64,000 nucleotides of DNA from Vibrio intestinalis (GCF_025195085.2 NZ_JANAVY020000015.1:1-64000), one strand, 5' to 3'; counted from the first letter of the stretch, positions 16,279 through 27,220 are shown. Translations and numbers: made by a program. Notes: a model not told the origin generated them from the letters alone.

Positions 16279-17727
16279 TTAAACGTCGTATGTTGTTGAC
16301 GCTGTGTTACCGCCTGTACCTGTCCAGTTAGTGTGGAAGAATTCACCACGTGGACGATCAGTACGCTCGTAAGTGTGAGCACCGAAGTAGTCACGCTGAG
16401 CTTGAAGCAGGTTCGCAGGTAGACGTGCTGTTGTGTAACCGTCTAGGAACGAAAGTGCTGAAATCGTACATGGCATTGGGATACCAGACTCTAGCGATTT
16501 CGCTGCCACTTTACGCCATGCTGCTAGGCTACCTTGTAGGATGTTTTTAAAGTACTCATCAGAACCTAGGAACGCGATGTCTGGGTTCGCTTCGTACGCA
16601 TCACGGATGTTGCCTAGGAACGCAGAACGGATGATACAACCACCACGCCACATTAGGGCTACGTTACCGTAGTTTAGATCCCAGCCGTTTTCGTTAGACG
16701 CTTCGCGCATTAGCATGAAGCCTTGAGCGTAAGAGATGATCTTAGACGCTAGTAGCGCTTGACGCAGTGCATCAACCCACTCTTGCTTGTCGCCTTCAAC
16801 TGGTGTGATTGTCTTACCAAATAGAGATTCCGCTTCAACACGTTGGTCTTTAAGAGCAGATAGGCAACGAGAGAATACAGACTCAGAGATAAGTGTTAGA
16901 GGAATACCTAGGTCTAGTGCGTTGATACCTGTCCACTTACCAGTACCTTTTTGGCCCGCAGTGTCTAGGATCTTCTCAACTAGCGCTTCACCGTCTTCAT
17001 CTTTGTAGCCAAGGATGTCTGCAGTGATTTCAACAAGGTAGCTGTCTAGCTCAGTCTTGTTCCAATCTGCGAATACTGCTTGCATCTCATCAGCAGACAT
17101 ACCAAGGCCATCTTTCATGAACTGGTAAGCTTCAGTGATAAGCTGCATGTCACCGTATTCGATGCCGTTGTGTACCATCTTAACAAAGTGACCAGCACCG
17201 TCGTTACCCACCCAGTCACAACATGGTTCGCCAGCATCAGTTTTTGCTGAGATACCTTGGAAGATAGGCTTAACCGCTTCCCAAGCTTCAGCTGCGCCAC
17301 CTGGCATGATTGATGGGCCAAAACGCGCGCCTTCTTCACCACCAGATACGCCAGTACCGATGAAGTGGATGCCCTTCTCACGTAGCGCAGCAACGCGGCG
17401 GTTAGTGTCTGGGTAGTTAGTGTTACCACCATCAATGATGATGTCGCCTTTGTCTAGTAGTGGTGTTAGCGCTTCAATGAACTTATCAACCACTTCACCC
17501 GCGCGAACCATTAGCATCACTTTACGTGGTGATTCTAGCTTCTCTACTAGCTCTTCTAGTGAGTATGCGCCAATGATGTTTGTGCCTTTTGCTGGGCCTT
17601 CAAGGAACTCGTCTACTTTCGCAGCAGTACGGTTGTGAGCAACAACAGTGAAGCCATTGTCGTTCATGTTTAGGATAAGGTTCTGACCCATTACTGCTAG
17701 GCCAATTACACCGATATCACCTTTCAT
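16279..17727 (-). CDS. gnd: 6-phosphogluconate dehydrogenase (decarboxylating)
   Basis: The 482-residue protein oxidises 6-phosphogluconate to ribulose-5-phosphate and CO2 with NADP+. The N-terminal Rossmann fold (IGVIGLAVMGQNLILNMNDN), the substrate loop (GTGVSGGEEGARFGPSIMPGG) and catalytic KMVHNGIEYGDMQLI (Lys and His) are present, as is the C-terminal tail (HTYERTDRPRGEFFHTNW). Length is usual for the family. It is the last gene of the zwf-pgl-gnd operon, 34 bases after pgl. Confidence 0.97.
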   Translation of the reverse strand: MKGDIGVIGLAVMGQNLILNMNDNGFTVVAHNRTAAKVDEFLEGPAKGTNIIGAYSLEELVEKLESPRKVMLMVRAGEVVDKFIEALTPLLDKGDIIIDGGNTNYPDTNRRVAALREKGIHFIGTGVSGGEEGARFGPSIMPGGAAEAWEAVKPIFQGISAKTDAGEPCCDWVGNDGAGHFVKMVHNGIEYGDMQLITEAYQFMKDGLGMSADEMQAVFADWNKTELDSYLVEITADILGYKDEDGEALVEKILDTAGQKGTGKWTGINALDLGIPLTLISESVFSRCLSALKDQRVEAESLFGKTITPVEGDKQEWVDALRQALLASKIISYAQGFMLMREASNENGWDLNYGNVALMWRGGCIIRSAFLGNIRDAYEANPDIAFLGSDEYFKNILQGSLAAWRKVAAKSLESGIPMPCTISALSFLDGYTTARLPANLLQAQRDYFGAHTYERTDRPRGEFFHTNWTGTGGNTASTTYDV

Positions 17728-17761
17728 TGTATCTCTCCAATTATTCTAAAAGACGCTCGCG

Positions 17762-18478
17762 TTACGCGATTTTTTCTGCTGCGTCTGAATCTAAGTACCA
17801 CTCGGTTTCACCAGTTTTAGACTGGATTTTCGCTGCAGGGTAAGGCAGTTCACTTGCCGGAGTAGTATGAATTTCGTGTACGATCTCAACTTTGCCTGCG
17901 CCAAGCACTAGGTAGCTGATTCGTTTTGCCGCTTCTAATACTTTCGCAGTTTTAGATACGCGGATTTGGCCAGACTCAGGATGAGACGCTAATACCGATA
18001 GGTTCTCATCGTTGTAGTCTGTCTGGCCTGGGAATAGGGAAGCGGTATGACCGTCAGCACCTACACCTAACAGAATCCAGTCAAAAACAGGCGTGCCGTT
18101 TTCACAAGGGATGACATCCGCCATCTCTTTGGCAAAGCGTTCTGCTTCAACTTTTGGCTCATCTTCGCCGCGAATGCGGTGGATGTTGTCTGCTGGGATA
18201 TTCACTTGGCTAAATAGCAGCGTGTTTGCTTCACCGTAGTTGCTCTCTGCATCGTCAGGGGCAACACAACGCTCATCACCCCACCAGAAGTGTAGGTTCT
18301 GCCATTGGATAGACTCTGCATATGGCGCGCCAGCAAGTAGCTTGAAAAGCATCTTAGGCGTGCTACCACCAGAAAGTGAAATATGCACAGGGCGATTTTG
18401 TTCGCTGAACGCTTTTAAATCGTCGGCAAGGTGTTCCACTACTTGGTCAGCAGTTTGGAAGATCTTATGGTTGATCAT
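17762..18478 (-). CDS. pgl: 6-phosphogluconolactonase
   Basis: This 238-residue enzyme hydrolyses 6-phosphogluconolactone to 6-phosphogluconate. It shows the family motifs [23 protein letters not shown] and [16 protein letters not shown]. Its ATG overlaps the zwf TGA by four bases (18475-18478), indicating translational coupling, and gnd follows at 34 bases. It belongs to the SOL/DevB type, not the YbhE type used by E. coli. Confidence 0.95.
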   Translation of the reverse strand: MINHKIFQTADQVVEHLADDLKAFSEQNRPVHISLSGGSTPKMLFKLLAGAPYAESIQWQNLHFWWGDERCVAPDDAESNYGEANTLLFSQVNIPADNIHRIRGEDEPKVEAERFAKEMADVIPCENGTPVFDWILLGVGADGHTASLFPGQTDYNDENLSVLASHPESGQIRVSKTAKVLEAAKRISYLVLGAGKVEIVHEIHTTPASELPYPAAKIQSKTGETEWYLDSDAAEKIA

Positions 18479-19980
18479 AGTTCGCAGTAATCCGTGTCTG
18501 TTAGGTTCTTACAAGGGAAGCGCCACGCGCGGCCATCTCGTTGTAGCAAATCATCAGACTCTTTTGGTCCCCAAGTACCGCAAGCATAGCCAAATAAGGC
18601 TTGTGGGTCTTGTTTGAAGTCTAGAATCGGTTGTACGTACTTCCAGCACGCTTCAACCGCATCGCTACGAGCAAATAGGGTAGCATCACCATTTAAAGCA
18701 TCAAGTAGCAGACGCTCATAAGCCGTCAGCATTTGTGTTTCTTGCAGTGACGCGTAGTGGAAGTTCATCTTTACTTCTTTGGCATTAAAACCTGCGCCCG
18801 GCTCTTTTAGGCCAAAGCTCATTTGAATGCCTTCATCCGGTTGAATTCGGATGATGAGCTTATTTTCTGGTGCGTTTTGACCAAACACAGGGTGCGGAGT
18901 CTGTTTAAAGTGGATAACCACTTCCGTTACGCGAGTTGGCAAGCGTTTACCAGTGCGCACATAAAATGGCACGCCATTCCAACGCCAGTTGTTGATGTGC
19001 GCTTTTAGGCCAATGTACGTTTCAGTACGTGAATCATCGGCAACGCCGTTTTCTTCGCGATAGCCTTTTAGTGATTGGCCTCGTACATCAGATGCCGTGT
19101 ATTGGCCGAGCACAAGATCGCTACGTAGGTCATCTTGCTCTAACGGTTTCAAACACTGAAGTACCTTAACCACTTCATCACGCATTGAGTCGGCATTGAT
19201 TTGTGCTGGTGGCTCCATACCCACCATTGCCAAGACTTGCAGCAGGTGGTTTTGGAACATATCGCGCACAGCGCCAGAGCCATCATAGTAGCCGCCACGC
19301 TCTTCAACACCTAAGAACTCAGCGCCAGTGATTTCCACGTAATCAATAAAGTTACGGTTCCATAGCGGCTCAAACATCGCATTAGAGAAGCGGAACACCA
19401 ACAGGTTCTGTACGGTCTCTTTACCTAGATAATGGTCAATGCGGTAGATTTGATGTTCTTGGAAGTGCTCGTGAATCTCTTTATCAAGCTTACGTGCTGA
19501 TTCAAGATCGTAACCGAATGGTTTTTCGATGATAAGGCGTTTCCAACCATCTCGTTCATCGTTAAGACCATGCGCAGCAAGGCTTGCAGGAATGACGCTG
19601 TAAAGGCTAGGCGGGGTCGCAAGGTAGAACAGAGTGTTACGCTGTTCAAACTGATACTGGTCAGACAGTTGGTCAAGGCGACTCGCAAGTTTGCTGTAGT
19701 CGGTAGTATCAGAGGTATTAATCGCTTGGTAGTGCAGATGGTTAATAAATGCATCCAGCGTAGTCGGTTCAGTTTTCTCCATCTCTTGGAGAGAGCGTTT
19801 TAGCTTTTCGCGATAAGAGTCATCGCTGTATTCAGTTCGACTTACACCCAAAATGGCGAAGTTTTCAGGAAGCTGCTTGTTCGCGTAGAGGTGGTATAAA
19901 GCGGGGATCAACTTACGGTAGGTTAAGTCGCCCGAAGCACCAAAAATTACGATGCTGCTGTTTTCTGGAATTACCATCAT
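18475..19980 (-). CDS. zwf: Glucose-6-phosphate 1-dehydrogenase
   Basis: The 501-residue protein performs the first, NADP-linked step of the oxidative pentose-phosphate pathway. It has the nucleotide-binding motif ([19 protein letters not shown]), the active-site sequence RIDHYLGKE and [10 protein letters not shown]. Two ATGs lie in tandem (19980 and 19977) after AAGGGAAAG; either could be used. It heads the zwf-pgl-gnd operon. A perfect FNR-type palindrome lies about 185 bases upstream. Confidence 0.97.
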   Translation of the reverse strand: MMVIPENSSIVIFGASGDLTYRKLIPALYHLYANKQLPENFAILGVSRTEYSDDSYREKLKRSLQEMEKTEPTTLDAFINHLHYQAINTSDTTDYSKLASRLDQLSDQYQFEQRNTLFYLATPPSLYSVIPASLAAHGLNDERDGWKRLIIEKPFGYDLESARKLDKEIHEHFQEHQIYRIDHYLGKETVQNLLVFRFSNAMFEPLWNRNFIDYVEITGAEFLGVEERGGYYDGSGAVRDMFQNHLLQVLAMVGMEPPAQINADSMRDEVVKVLQCLKPLEQDDLRSDLVLGQYTASDVRGQSLKGYREENGVADDSRTETYIGLKAHINNWRWNGVPFYVRTGKRLPTRVTEVVIHFKQTPHPVFGQNAPENKLIIRIQPDEGIQMSFGLKEPGAGFNAKEVKMNFHYASLQETQMLTAYERLLLDALNGDATLFARSDAVEACWKYVQPILDFKQDPQALFGYACGTWGPKESDDLLQRDGRAWRFPCKNLTDTDYCEL

Positions 19981-20284
19981 CTTTCCCTTAAAACGAGGTA
20001 GTAACTACGTGCCTAGGTTTGGCTTTCTAATCATTATGTTAGGAAACAAACCTATCAACGACACCTCAAAATAGATAATCGCTCGTGCCTATTTCAATGA
20101 TAGGCAAAACCGAATGTTGTTGAGAACAATCTCAATACGGCGCGGTATTGTCTCTGACAATTTGATTTACATCAACTGCCAAGGACGCAATCGGTTAATT
20201 TATAGCACGTTTTTTTCAACTATCTGGTTGCATCAGTGGTTGGAAGATAGAAAACCACTCTCAAATGTAGGTCGAATATCAGTA
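19981..20284. other. Leader and promoter region of zwf operon
   Basis: The 304 bases lie between the MFS gene stop and zwf, both on the minus strand, so they carry the zwf promoter. The only clear site is the FNR-type palindrome at 20162-20175. No gene is seen. Confidence 0.5.
20162..20175. promoter_or_regulatory. Candidate FNR site upstream of zwf
   Basis: TTGATTTACATCAA matches the FNR consensus TTGAT-N4-ATCAA perfectly in both arms. It lies 182 bases from the zwf start, so it could act on a promoter further from the gene. Control by FNR (or a relative) is inference. Confidence 0.5.
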
Positions 20285-21589
20285 TTAGGCCACTTTATGC
20301 TCAGATTCTTGTTTAGGTAATTCGCCTAGTGGTTTTATGGATGATTTAGGCAGCCAATAAAACCAGCCACAGCTTAATGCTAAAAGTAATGCTGTGATTT
20401 GCCAGGCCAACGAGATGGAATAGTATTCAGCTATCAATCCCAATAAAGTTGAAGCAACCAGTGCACCGCTGGTGATCACCAATGAATGAAGCGAGAGAAT
20501 CGTTGAACGGTGGCGAGAGGGCGTGTGCTGATTGACTAAGAGCTTTTCTGAGTTACAGCCAATAGTAAAAAAGAAGAAAAAGCTAAGGTACAGGCAACTA
20601 AAACTGATGATAGATTGGCTAAAAGCCAACAGCACTAACAGCAGCGAAGCCATCAAACGAGATACCACCAGCAATGCGCGGTGAGATTGGTCAAGCAAAG
20701 CCAATAGCGGCGAAGAGGCCAAAGATGCCGCGCCAGCCATAACAAAATAGAGAGCTGCGATGATACCAAATACATTTAACGATGAGCCATCATTGATCAG
20801 TTGTTTTAAATAAGGTTGCCACAAGTTTTCTAACCCAGATAGCACCCAGCCGTAAATAATTCCCGCTTTAAACAGACGGCCAATGACAGGGTGGGATAAA
20901 CTCTCACGCAACACTTTTATGGCACTGGTTTTGATATGTTGGGGAAGAGTGTCTTGGTGATTAGTTTTTATGGGTGTGCTGGTTGTGTGATGGCGAGAGT
21001 GCCTCTCTTTTATCAAGCAGGGCGTAAACATCATAAGCAATAGGCATAGCCCGATAATCACAACTAGATTCGCGTCCATGCTAGCTTGCAGTTCGAATGG
21101 GATGAAGGGAGCCCATCTTCCTAAGTAACCGCCCGCCAACGCCCCAAGTGCAAGGCCAATCGTGACCATGAAGTTAACCTTTGCCAAAGCTCGATGAAAA
21201 GTCATCTTTCCTTTCGCTAAGCTAAATGCATCGTAAAACCACGCATCCAACGTGCCTGAATAGATAGCCCTTGCGCTACCAAGCAATAAGGCTGCAAAGG
21301 CGACGGATATAAAAGAGTCCGCTATTAGCAGTGCCACGCTGCCAAGTATCATCACCGCTAAAGATACTAGGTAAGTGGTTAGGCGACCGATTTTGTCTGC
21401 CAGCACGCCAAGCGGTACTTCCAGCAAGGCGGTAGAGCCAACCCAAATGGTCATAATCAGGCCGATATCCGTCAGGCTGAGAGATCGAGTTTGAAAAATC
21501 AGTATCAAAACAGGGATGATCAACCCCGTGATGAACCAGTGAATTGTTTGTTGAATTGCGTATTGAATGGTTAATTTTGTTTTTGTCAT
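20285..21589 (-). CDS. MFS transporter
   Basis: The 434-residue inner-membrane protein has about 12 membrane helices and the MFS loop 2-3 motif (GVLADKIGRLTTYL) followed by AIYSGTLDAWFYD typical of drug/solute antiporters of the DHA type. ATG 21589 follows GGAGG; the longer reading starts at a TTG that overlaps this ribosome site. It is divergent from the XRE-type regulator at 21692, 102 bases away, which probably controls it. Substrate is unknown; export is likely. Confidence 0.82.
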   Translation of the reverse strand: MTKTKLTIQYAIQQTIHWFITGLIIPVLILIFQTRSLSLTDIGLIMTIWVGSTALLEVPLGVLADKIGRLTTYLVSLAVMILGSVALLIADSFISVAFAALLLGSARAIYSGTLDAWFYDAFSLAKGKMTFHRALAKVNFMVTIGLALGALAGGYLGRWAPFIPFELQASMDANLVVIIGLCLLLMMFTPCLIKERHSRHHTTSTPIKTNHQDTLPQHIKTSAIKVLRESLSHPVIGRLFKAGIIYGWVLSGLENLWQPYLKQLINDGSSLNVFGIIAALYFVMAGAASLASSPLLALLDQSHRALLVVSRLMASLLLVLLAFSQSIISFSCLYLSFFFFFTIGCNSEKLLVNQHTPSRHRSTILSLHSLVITSGALVASTLLGLIAEYYSISLAWQITALLLALSCGWFYWLPKSSIKPLGELPKQESEHKVA

Positions 21590-21691
21590 CGTCGCCTCCA
21601 AATTGAAGGGTTTCTTATTTAGACCTTAATTTCAAAATAAAAACAATAAGGGTATTATTATGATACTTATGGGTGCTTTAGATGACTGAAT

Positions 21692-22459
21692 ATGGACGAT
21701 AAGTTACTGATTGAAGTGTGCAACTTGGTAAAGAGAGAGCTGCGAAAACAAGGGATAGGTTATAAAGATCTCGGTGAAATGATGGGGCTCTCAGAGGTGA
21801 GTGTGAAGCGTTTGTTGAATAACCAACAGCCGCTCTCTTTACAGCGCTTAATTAAGATCTGCGAGATTCTATCGCTAACACTTTCAAAACTGATGGATGA
21901 GGCGGAGCGTAACCTAAATAGTGTGCCGCTTTTTACTGCCACTCAAGATGACGCTTTCTTCGAGCAGCCAGCGCTATTTACTTTTTGGAGTAAGCTAGCT
22001 GAAGAGCTTTCCGTGGCGGAGGTTGCTGAGTTATACCAATTGTCGCCAGCGTCGGTTCATCTTTATTTGTCTCAGCTTGATAAGTTGGAGCTAATAGAGC
22101 TTGGGCTAAACAATCACGTTAAGCTACTTGCGCCTGCACACACTGCGTTTGATGTTGGCTCTAAATATGCTGCCTTTTTCACCCATGATGTGGTCAATCG
22201 GCTTAAAGATCGGGTGATTGATATCTCCCCCGATGATGAGCATGGCTTTTTAGTTAGTCTCAAAGCTGAACTCACGTTTGAAGAATTTCAAGAGATAAAG
22301 CAAACACAAGAAGAATGGTTGTTTGCAAAGCTACGCGATAGTCAAAACAAGAAAGCTCGAAAGGGGTTAGTGACCAAGCCGCACACCTTTGTAATGATGG
22401 GCGCTCAAGGGGCATATCATGATGATTTACCTGATATTCCTAATATTGCGCCTATTTAG
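21692..22459 (+). CDS. XRE-family transcriptional regulator
   Basis: The 255-residue protein has an N-terminal Cro/C1-type helix-turn-helix at about residues 10-65 (GIGYKDLGEMMGLSEVSVKR, then LSLQRLIKICEILSLTLSKL). A second winged-helix-like stretch (about 100-150) and an unassigned C-terminal domain follow. It is divergently paired with the MFS transporter and converges, with a 7-base gap, on the porin-like gene. The intergenic bases hold an imperfect repeat (ATAAGGGTATTAT / ATAAGTATCAT on opposite strands, about 21645-21673) that could be its operator. Confidence 0.8.
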   Translation: MDDKLLIEVCNLVKRELRKQGIGYKDLGEMMGLSEVSVKRLLNNQQPLSLQRLIKICEILSLTLSKLMDEAERNLNSVPLFTATQDDAFFEQPALFTFWSKLAEELSVAEVAELYQLSPASVHLYLSQLDKLELIELGLNNHVKLLAPAHTAFDVGSKYAAFFTHDVVNRLKDRVIDISPDDEHGFLVSLKAELTFEEFQEIKQTQEEWLFAKLRDSQNKKARKGLVTKPHTFVMMGAQGAYHDDLPDIPNIAPI

Positions 22460-22466
22460 AGAGAGT

Positions 22467-23540
22467 TTAGAAGACGAAGTTGACCATAATGGTGAACAGG
22501 TTCGCATCTAGGTCTTGTGGGGTTTCAACAAATGGCCCTCGGCGGCCATCCTCACCGTGTAGCGATTGCCATTCTGCATTAACCGATACGGTAGGGATAA
22601 TATCGTATCGCACACCTAAGGTGACGCTGTCACTCGCTTTCTCTTCGTCTTGGTCATACAACTGACCATAAACGAGATAAGGCGTTAGCTTGTTGTAGCT
22701 GTAATCTACTGCGGTGTACCAAGCGGTGGTTCTATCATTTCTCTCCGCTTCAAACGTTAACGTTGCCGCGTCCCATTCATATTCGAATCCGAATGAAAAT
22801 AGCTCAACATTCAAATCGTAAGTTTCGGCGACTTGGGGCGGCAGAACAATCGGCCCAATCATGATGTTCGAGATAGTCACTTTTTGATCGTAGTATGAAC
22901 GCAAGTAACTAAAGTTAACTCGGTAATTGTCGGCGTAATAGGTGAGATTTACGCCCCACATATGGTCGGTTTCGAGGTCGACTTGGGTAGAGTCACTGAT
23001 GGTCACGGAGCGAGAGTCTTTAATGCCATAAAATGGCGTGAATACCATGTTTCCGTAATCATCTAAATCCATGTTCCAAGCAACGCTTACCCCTTTGTAT
23101 GAAGTTATACCAAGTAGGCTGTCGTATACCTCAGTGGGTGGGCGCGCTGTGGTGTAGGCATGACCAACGTAGTAATACTCCGAGGTTAAAAACAGCGGTA
23201 ACCGCTGCTGCCCAATGCGGAAAGTAAAATCTTGCCACTCATAACCAATAAACGCCCATTCAAGCTCGGGGTCGTCCCAGTCATCTTGAGGTCGTTTGAC
23301 AACTTGAGCAGATGCCTGAAAGTTGTTGAAATACCCATCAAGCTGGAAGCCGATGGTGGTGTCACAATCAAAGCAGCTTTCATCTTGAATATTGCGATGA
23401 ACAAACAAAGGCGTTTGGTTGTCTGATTTCGCCCATGAGGTAGAACCAAACCCACTAAACGAGAAATATTCACCAATTTCTATGGCTGCCAGTGATGGTG
23501 CACTAAAACACAGTGCCAGTGTCGCGATAATCGGTTTCAT
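22467..23540 (-). CDS. Outer-membrane porin-like protein
   Basis: The 357-residue protein has a signal peptide (IIATLALCFSAPSLA) and a beta-barrel body (alternating pattern, many aromatics, terminal NFVF). It reads like the porin-like proteins found beside sensor kinases in vibrios and Shewanella. A CFDC pair lies near residue 60, possibly a disulfide in an extracellular loop. Its ATG lies one base after the stop of the PstS-like gene, so it is probably translationally coupled. It is the last gene of the kinase-binding protein-porin operon. Confidence 0.75.
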   Translation of the reverse strand: MKPIIATLALCFSAPSLAAIEIGEYFSFSGFGSTSWAKSDNQTPLFVHRNIQDESCFDCDTTIGFQLDGYFNNFQASAQVVKRPQDDWDDPELEWAFIGYEWQDFTFRIGQQRLPLFLTSEYYYVGHAYTTARPPTEVYDSLLGITSYKGVSVAWNMDLDDYGNMVFTPFYGIKDSRSVTISDSTQVDLETDHMWGVNLTYYADNYRVNFSYLRSYYDQKVTISNIMIGPIVLPPQVAETYDLNVELFSFGFEYEWDAATLTFEAERNDRTTAWYTAVDYSYNKLTPYLVYGQLYDQDEEKASDSVTLGVRYDIIPTVSVNAEWQSLHGEDGRRGPFVETPQDLDANLFTIMVNFVF

Positions 23541-23541
23541 A

Positions 23542-24027
23542 CTACTTCTCTCCCTCTACTACAAACAGGATGTTGGCATCGTTTGGTAAACTCTCTACAG
23601 GCGCGTAGCCTATGCGATTGGGTTTTTCTTTCATCCAACGAAGTAGGGCGTCGACTTCGGCGTCGGCTAATTCTCTCGGTGGGCGGGCTTTACCTGAAAA
23701 GGTTAATGATGCCCAATGAGCGTTCATTTGAGCGCTGTTTTTACCCAGTAAAAATTGGTAAAAATCAGTGCGTTCTTGGCTTTGTTCTGGCCAATCAGAC
23801 AGCTCTACTTTCTTTCCATCGAGGCGTTTGGTTTTGCCACGGTAGAGCTTGCGAGCCTTGTTGACCGATAGCGATTCAAACTCTGAATCTAGCGCAAAAA
23901 TGGCGTAGTCCTGCGCGGCCATGGCTTTGCTGGTTATGGGAACTGCAACGAGAAACGCCAGAGCAGAGTAAAGCAAACTCCTTGCAATGGCGTGACGTGC
24001 TGACGTTGAAAAAATATGCACTTTCAT
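23542..24027 (-). CDS. PstS-like periplasmic solute-binding protein, stand-alone
   Basis: The 161-residue protein has a signal peptide (SLLYSALAFLVAVPITSKAMA) and a compact body with LSVNKARKLYRGKTKRLDGK and FYQFLLGKNSAQMNAHW, a pattern shared with phosphate-binding PstS-like domains (PBP-like). It is about half the length of a full two-lobed binding protein. I start at ATG 24027, 17 bases after the kinase stop; a TTG at 24060 would overlap the kinase. No ABC permease or ATPase is nearby, so transport is unlikely; sensing in concert with the kinase is a plausible inference. Confidence 0.7.
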   Translation of the reverse strand: MKVHIFSTSARHAIARSLLYSALAFLVAVPITSKAMAAQDYAIFALDSEFESLSVNKARKLYRGKTKRLDGKKVELSDWPEQSQERTDFYQFLLGKNSAQMNAHWASLTFSGKARPPRELADAEVDALLRWMKEKPNRIGYAPVESLPNDANILFVVEGEK

Positions 24028-24043
24028 AGTAATCACTGCCGAG

Positions 24044-27000
24044 TTAGATGATGTCTTCAATTTGTTGAATTAACTTCTCTTTTCGTACTGGTTTTGCCAC
24101 ATACGCATCCATGCCTGAGTCAAAACAACGTTGAATATCGTCGTCAACGACACTGGCAGTTAATGCGATGATTGGCGTTTTTCCGATGCCGGATTCGCTC
24201 TCATAACGGCGAATTTCTTCAGTGGCTTGGAAGCCATCTTTAATCGGCATCATGCAATCCATTAAGATCACGTCAAAGCTGCTATCTGCGCAGTACATAT
24301 CAATCGCTATCTGGCCGTTGTCTGCAATATCGAATTGATAGCCCGCTTTTTGCAGCATCACCGAGGCGACTTTTTGATTGACGCGGTTATCCTCAACCAA
24401 CAAAACGCGCTCACTTTTAACGTCAGTATTCATTGTGTTGGTAGTTTGGATGCTTGGTGCGTTTGTCTGGTTACTTTCAGTGTGCACCTTGTCATCAACC
24501 AGCGCGGTAACTTGAGTTTGTGGGGACGTGCTTACGCCGCCACTTGGCAACAAGGCGCTGGTTTGGATTTTTTCCCGCAGTATTTCTGCTTTAAAGGGTT
24601 TAGAAACGTAGTCGTCCATCCCGGCATCAAAACAGTGTTGGATATCGTCATCAACGATACTGGCGGTCAGCGCGATGATTGGGATCGGCTGCTTAATTTG
24701 GTTTTGCTGCTCGTGCGCTCGAATAGCCTTGGTAGAGGCAAAACCATCCATTACGGGCATCATGCAATCCATTAGGATCAGTGCATAGCGATCTGGGTTG
24801 GCAACGTACATATCAAGGGCTTGTTGGCCATCATCGGCGAGGTCAAACTCATAACCCGTCTTACTCACATGTAAGCTGGCGATTTTTTGGTTTACCCCGT
24901 TGTCATCGACAATCAAAATCCTTGAATGATGATTACCAACAGGTGCCGAGATGTGCGCTGGAAGTGGGTTCGCGTTTTGTGCAATTTCAATCGCTTTGAG
25001 CAGGCGTTTACCCAGTAGAGGTCGAGTAACGAGTGCTTTTATGGAGTTGGCGAAATCAAAGCCTTCACTGTTGAAATGGCGAACAATACAGACATTCACT
25101 TGTTGCTCGGTTAGGCGGCTAAAACACGGAGCAAGCTTGCTGGCACTATTGGGCTCAGCTTCAAGATAGAGCAGGGTTTGGCCTTGAGTATGTTCAATCG
25201 CTTGGTTGAACTGCTCAATGCTGGTGTATTGCGGGCAATGTTGAATACCATAAAATGCTAAATCGTCGCCGATAAGCTTGCTTAATGAGTCATCATTGCT
25301 GACGAGATGCAAGGTACTGTTATTGGCTTGGTTGGTTTTGTAGTGCTGCTCTTCTATATCTAACTCAAGCCGGAAGTAAAAACGACTGCCTAAGTATTTT
25401 ACCGAGTCGAGTTGAATTTTGCCGCCCATTAGCTCAACCAACTGAGTACTGATCGCAAGGCCTAAGCCGGTACCACCGTACTGACGGGTGGTGGACTCGT
25501 CTTCTTGTGAAAACGGTTCGAAGATTTTCTTTTGCTGTTGTTCGTCGATGCCTATACCACTGTCTTTAACCGAGAATTCAATGGTGGCCTTGTTACTTTC
25601 TGAGGCATTAGTGTCTATGGTATCGATTCTAAGCTCGACGGTGCCTTTCTCGGTGAACTTCACGGCGTTGGACATAAAGTTCATCAAAATTTGGCGCAAC
25701 CTGTGATCGTCAATCGCTACGCGGTAAGGGGTATTGCGACTGATGTGTACTTGTAAATCGAGCTTCTTCTCTTTGGCTTTTGGAGCAATCACCGAAGCGA
25801 TGTCATAAATGGTTTCACGAACCCCAGTAGGGTGATGGCTAATCATCAACATGCCAGATTCAATTTTTGAAAAATCGAGAATATCGTTGATAAGACTAAG
25901 CAGTAGCTGCGATGACGTCTCGATTGTATCGACGTAATCACGCTGGGTCGCGTTAAGGTCGGTATCGCCCAACACCTCAGAAATTCCGATAACCCCATTA
26001 AGTGGCGTGCGTATTTCATGAGACATATTAGCCAAGAAGCTGCTTTTCGCTTTACTGGCTTGAATGGCATCCTCTTTGGCCTGTTCGGCATCGTTTTTCG
26101 CTTTCAGTAACCGCTCACTGGCTTGTTGTCGTTCAATAGTGAGCCTTTCCACTTCGCGCGCGAATTGGCTGAGCTCATCATTGCCTTTGATGCTGTCGGT
26201 CAACGGAGCTTGCTGCTGATGTTCCGGCGCACTGAGATAGGCGAGTACCTTACGCAGGTTGTTCGTTACCCGTGATGCCAAGCTAATGGCAAGGCCGGCA
26301 ACAAGTAGGGTTATCACTGAAATCGAGCTAACAGAAATCATGCGCTGAGTTCGTGCCTCTTCAATCGCCATGCTGATGCTGTTGGTTAGTTCGGCCTCAA
26401 TGGATACCCCGAGTTTGCGCAGTAATTCAAGCCGCGAGGTGAGCGCGAACACGCCCATGCTGACTTGCTGGTTATTCAAAGTGGCGAGATCGTTAGGGGA
26501 TAGCAACTGCTGGCGAAATTCCTGACTGTCGCTGAATGCCTGACTGCTAAAGGTTTTGACCATTCGCTCTACTTGGGCAGGGTTAGCATTGAGAGTAACA
26601 AAGCGCTCAACGAATAATTGCTGCTGTTGCGATAGCTGGCGAATAATTGATTGCAGTTCTTGGTCATACTCACTGTTCGCCAGTTGGCTAAAGCCTAATT
26701 TCTGGCTCAAACGGTTTTCTTCACTTGCCCAAAACATTAACCACTCTATTTGCATTATTGCTTGGATATTTTGAGTCACACTTTGCGGGACGCCTTGAAG
26801 GTCAACTCGTTCAAGTTGCATCAAATGCTCTTGATAAAGCTCGGCATACCATTCATGACTGTCATACAGCTCCTCTGGGTCAGAAATTGTGGCAATTTCC
26901 TGATTAGCGTCGAGTAACTCTTGTAAACCTTGTTGGGCGAGTGAAAGGTTGGTACTAAAAATTGACCTAAGTTTAGATTCAAGCTCTAGTTGAACGGAGG

Positions 27001-27220
27001 AGGAGACTTCTCCGCCGGTTTGATAGCTCGATTGATACAAACTGGAGATTTGATTGAGATAGCGGCTTAAATTGTGTGCCCGCTCTAACTGCGCGGTTTG
27101 TTGATTGAGAGTTGCGATTTGACGAAAGGTGAAAAAAAGCAGTAGCAGAATTGGTAGCAACACTAAGCCAAACAACTTGTATTTGACCGATACGTCGCTC
27201 CACGACATCCGTTTAGTCAT
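24044..27220 (-). CDS. Hybrid sensor histidine kinase with NIT-type sensor and two receiver domains
   Basis: The 1058-residue inner-membrane protein has TM1 (about 14-32), a periplasmic region (about 35-297) like the NIT (nitrate/nitrite-sensing) fold ([33 protein letters not shown]), TM2 (298-318), a HAMP-like linker, HisKA with phospho-acceptor H401 ([12 protein letters not shown]), HATPase (N-box [21 protein letters not shown]) and a degenerate receiver-like segment (about 635-750). Two receivers follow with Asp 818 and Asp 988 (both in LILMDCMMP / VILMDCMMP). No Hpt domain is present, so a separate phosphotransfer protein is needed. It heads an operon with the PstS-like and porin genes. 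Ligand assignment from NIT is uncertain. Confidence 0.85.
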   Translation of the reverse strand: MTKRMSWSDVSVKYKLFGLVLLPILLLLFFTFRQIATLNQQTAQLERAHNLSRYLNQISSLYQSSYQTGGEVSSSVQLELESKLRSIFSTNLSLAQQGLQELLDANQEIATISDPEELYDSHEWYAELYQEHLMQLERVDLQGVPQSVTQNIQAIMQIEWLMFWASEENRLSQKLGFSQLANSEYDQELQSIIRQLSQQQQLFVERFVTLNANPAQVERMVKTFSSQAFSDSQEFRQQLLSPNDLATLNNQQVSMGVFALTSRLELLRKLGVSIEAELTNSISMAIEEARTQRMISVSSISVITLLVAGLAISLASRVTNNLRKVLAYLSAPEHQQQAPLTDSIKGNDELSQFAREVERLTIERQQASERLLKAKNDAEQAKEDAIQASKAKSSFLANMSHEIRTPLNGVIGISEVLGDTDLNATQRDYVDTIETSSQLLLSLINDILDFSKIESGMLMISHHPTGVRETIYDIASVIAPKAKEKKLDLQVHISRNTPYRVAIDDHRLRQILMNFMSNAVKFTEKGTVELRIDTIDTNASESNKATIEFSVKDSGIGIDEQQQKKIFEPFSQEDESTTRQYGGTGLGLAISTQLVELMGGKIQLDSVKYLGSRFYFRLELDIEEQHYKTNQANNSTLHLVSNDDSLSKLIGDDLAFYGIQHCPQYTSIEQFNQAIEHTQGQTLLYLEAEPNSASKLAPCFSRLTEQQVNVCIVRHFNSEGFDFANSIKALVTRPLLGKRLLKAIEIAQNANPLPAHISAPVGNHHSRILIVDDNGVNQKIASLHVSKTGYEFDLADDGQQALDMYVANPDRYALILMDCMMPVMDGFASTKAIRAHEQQNQIKQPIPIIALTASIVDDDIQHCFDAGMDDYVSKPFKAEILREKIQTSALLPSGGVSTSPQTQVTALVDDKVHTESNQTNAPSIQTTNTMNTDVKSERVLLVEDNRVNQKVASVMLQKAGYQFDIADNGQIAIDMYCADSSFDVILMDCMMPIKDGFQATEEIRRYESESGIGKTPIIALTASVVDDDIQRCFDSGMDAYVAKPVRKEKLIQQIEDII

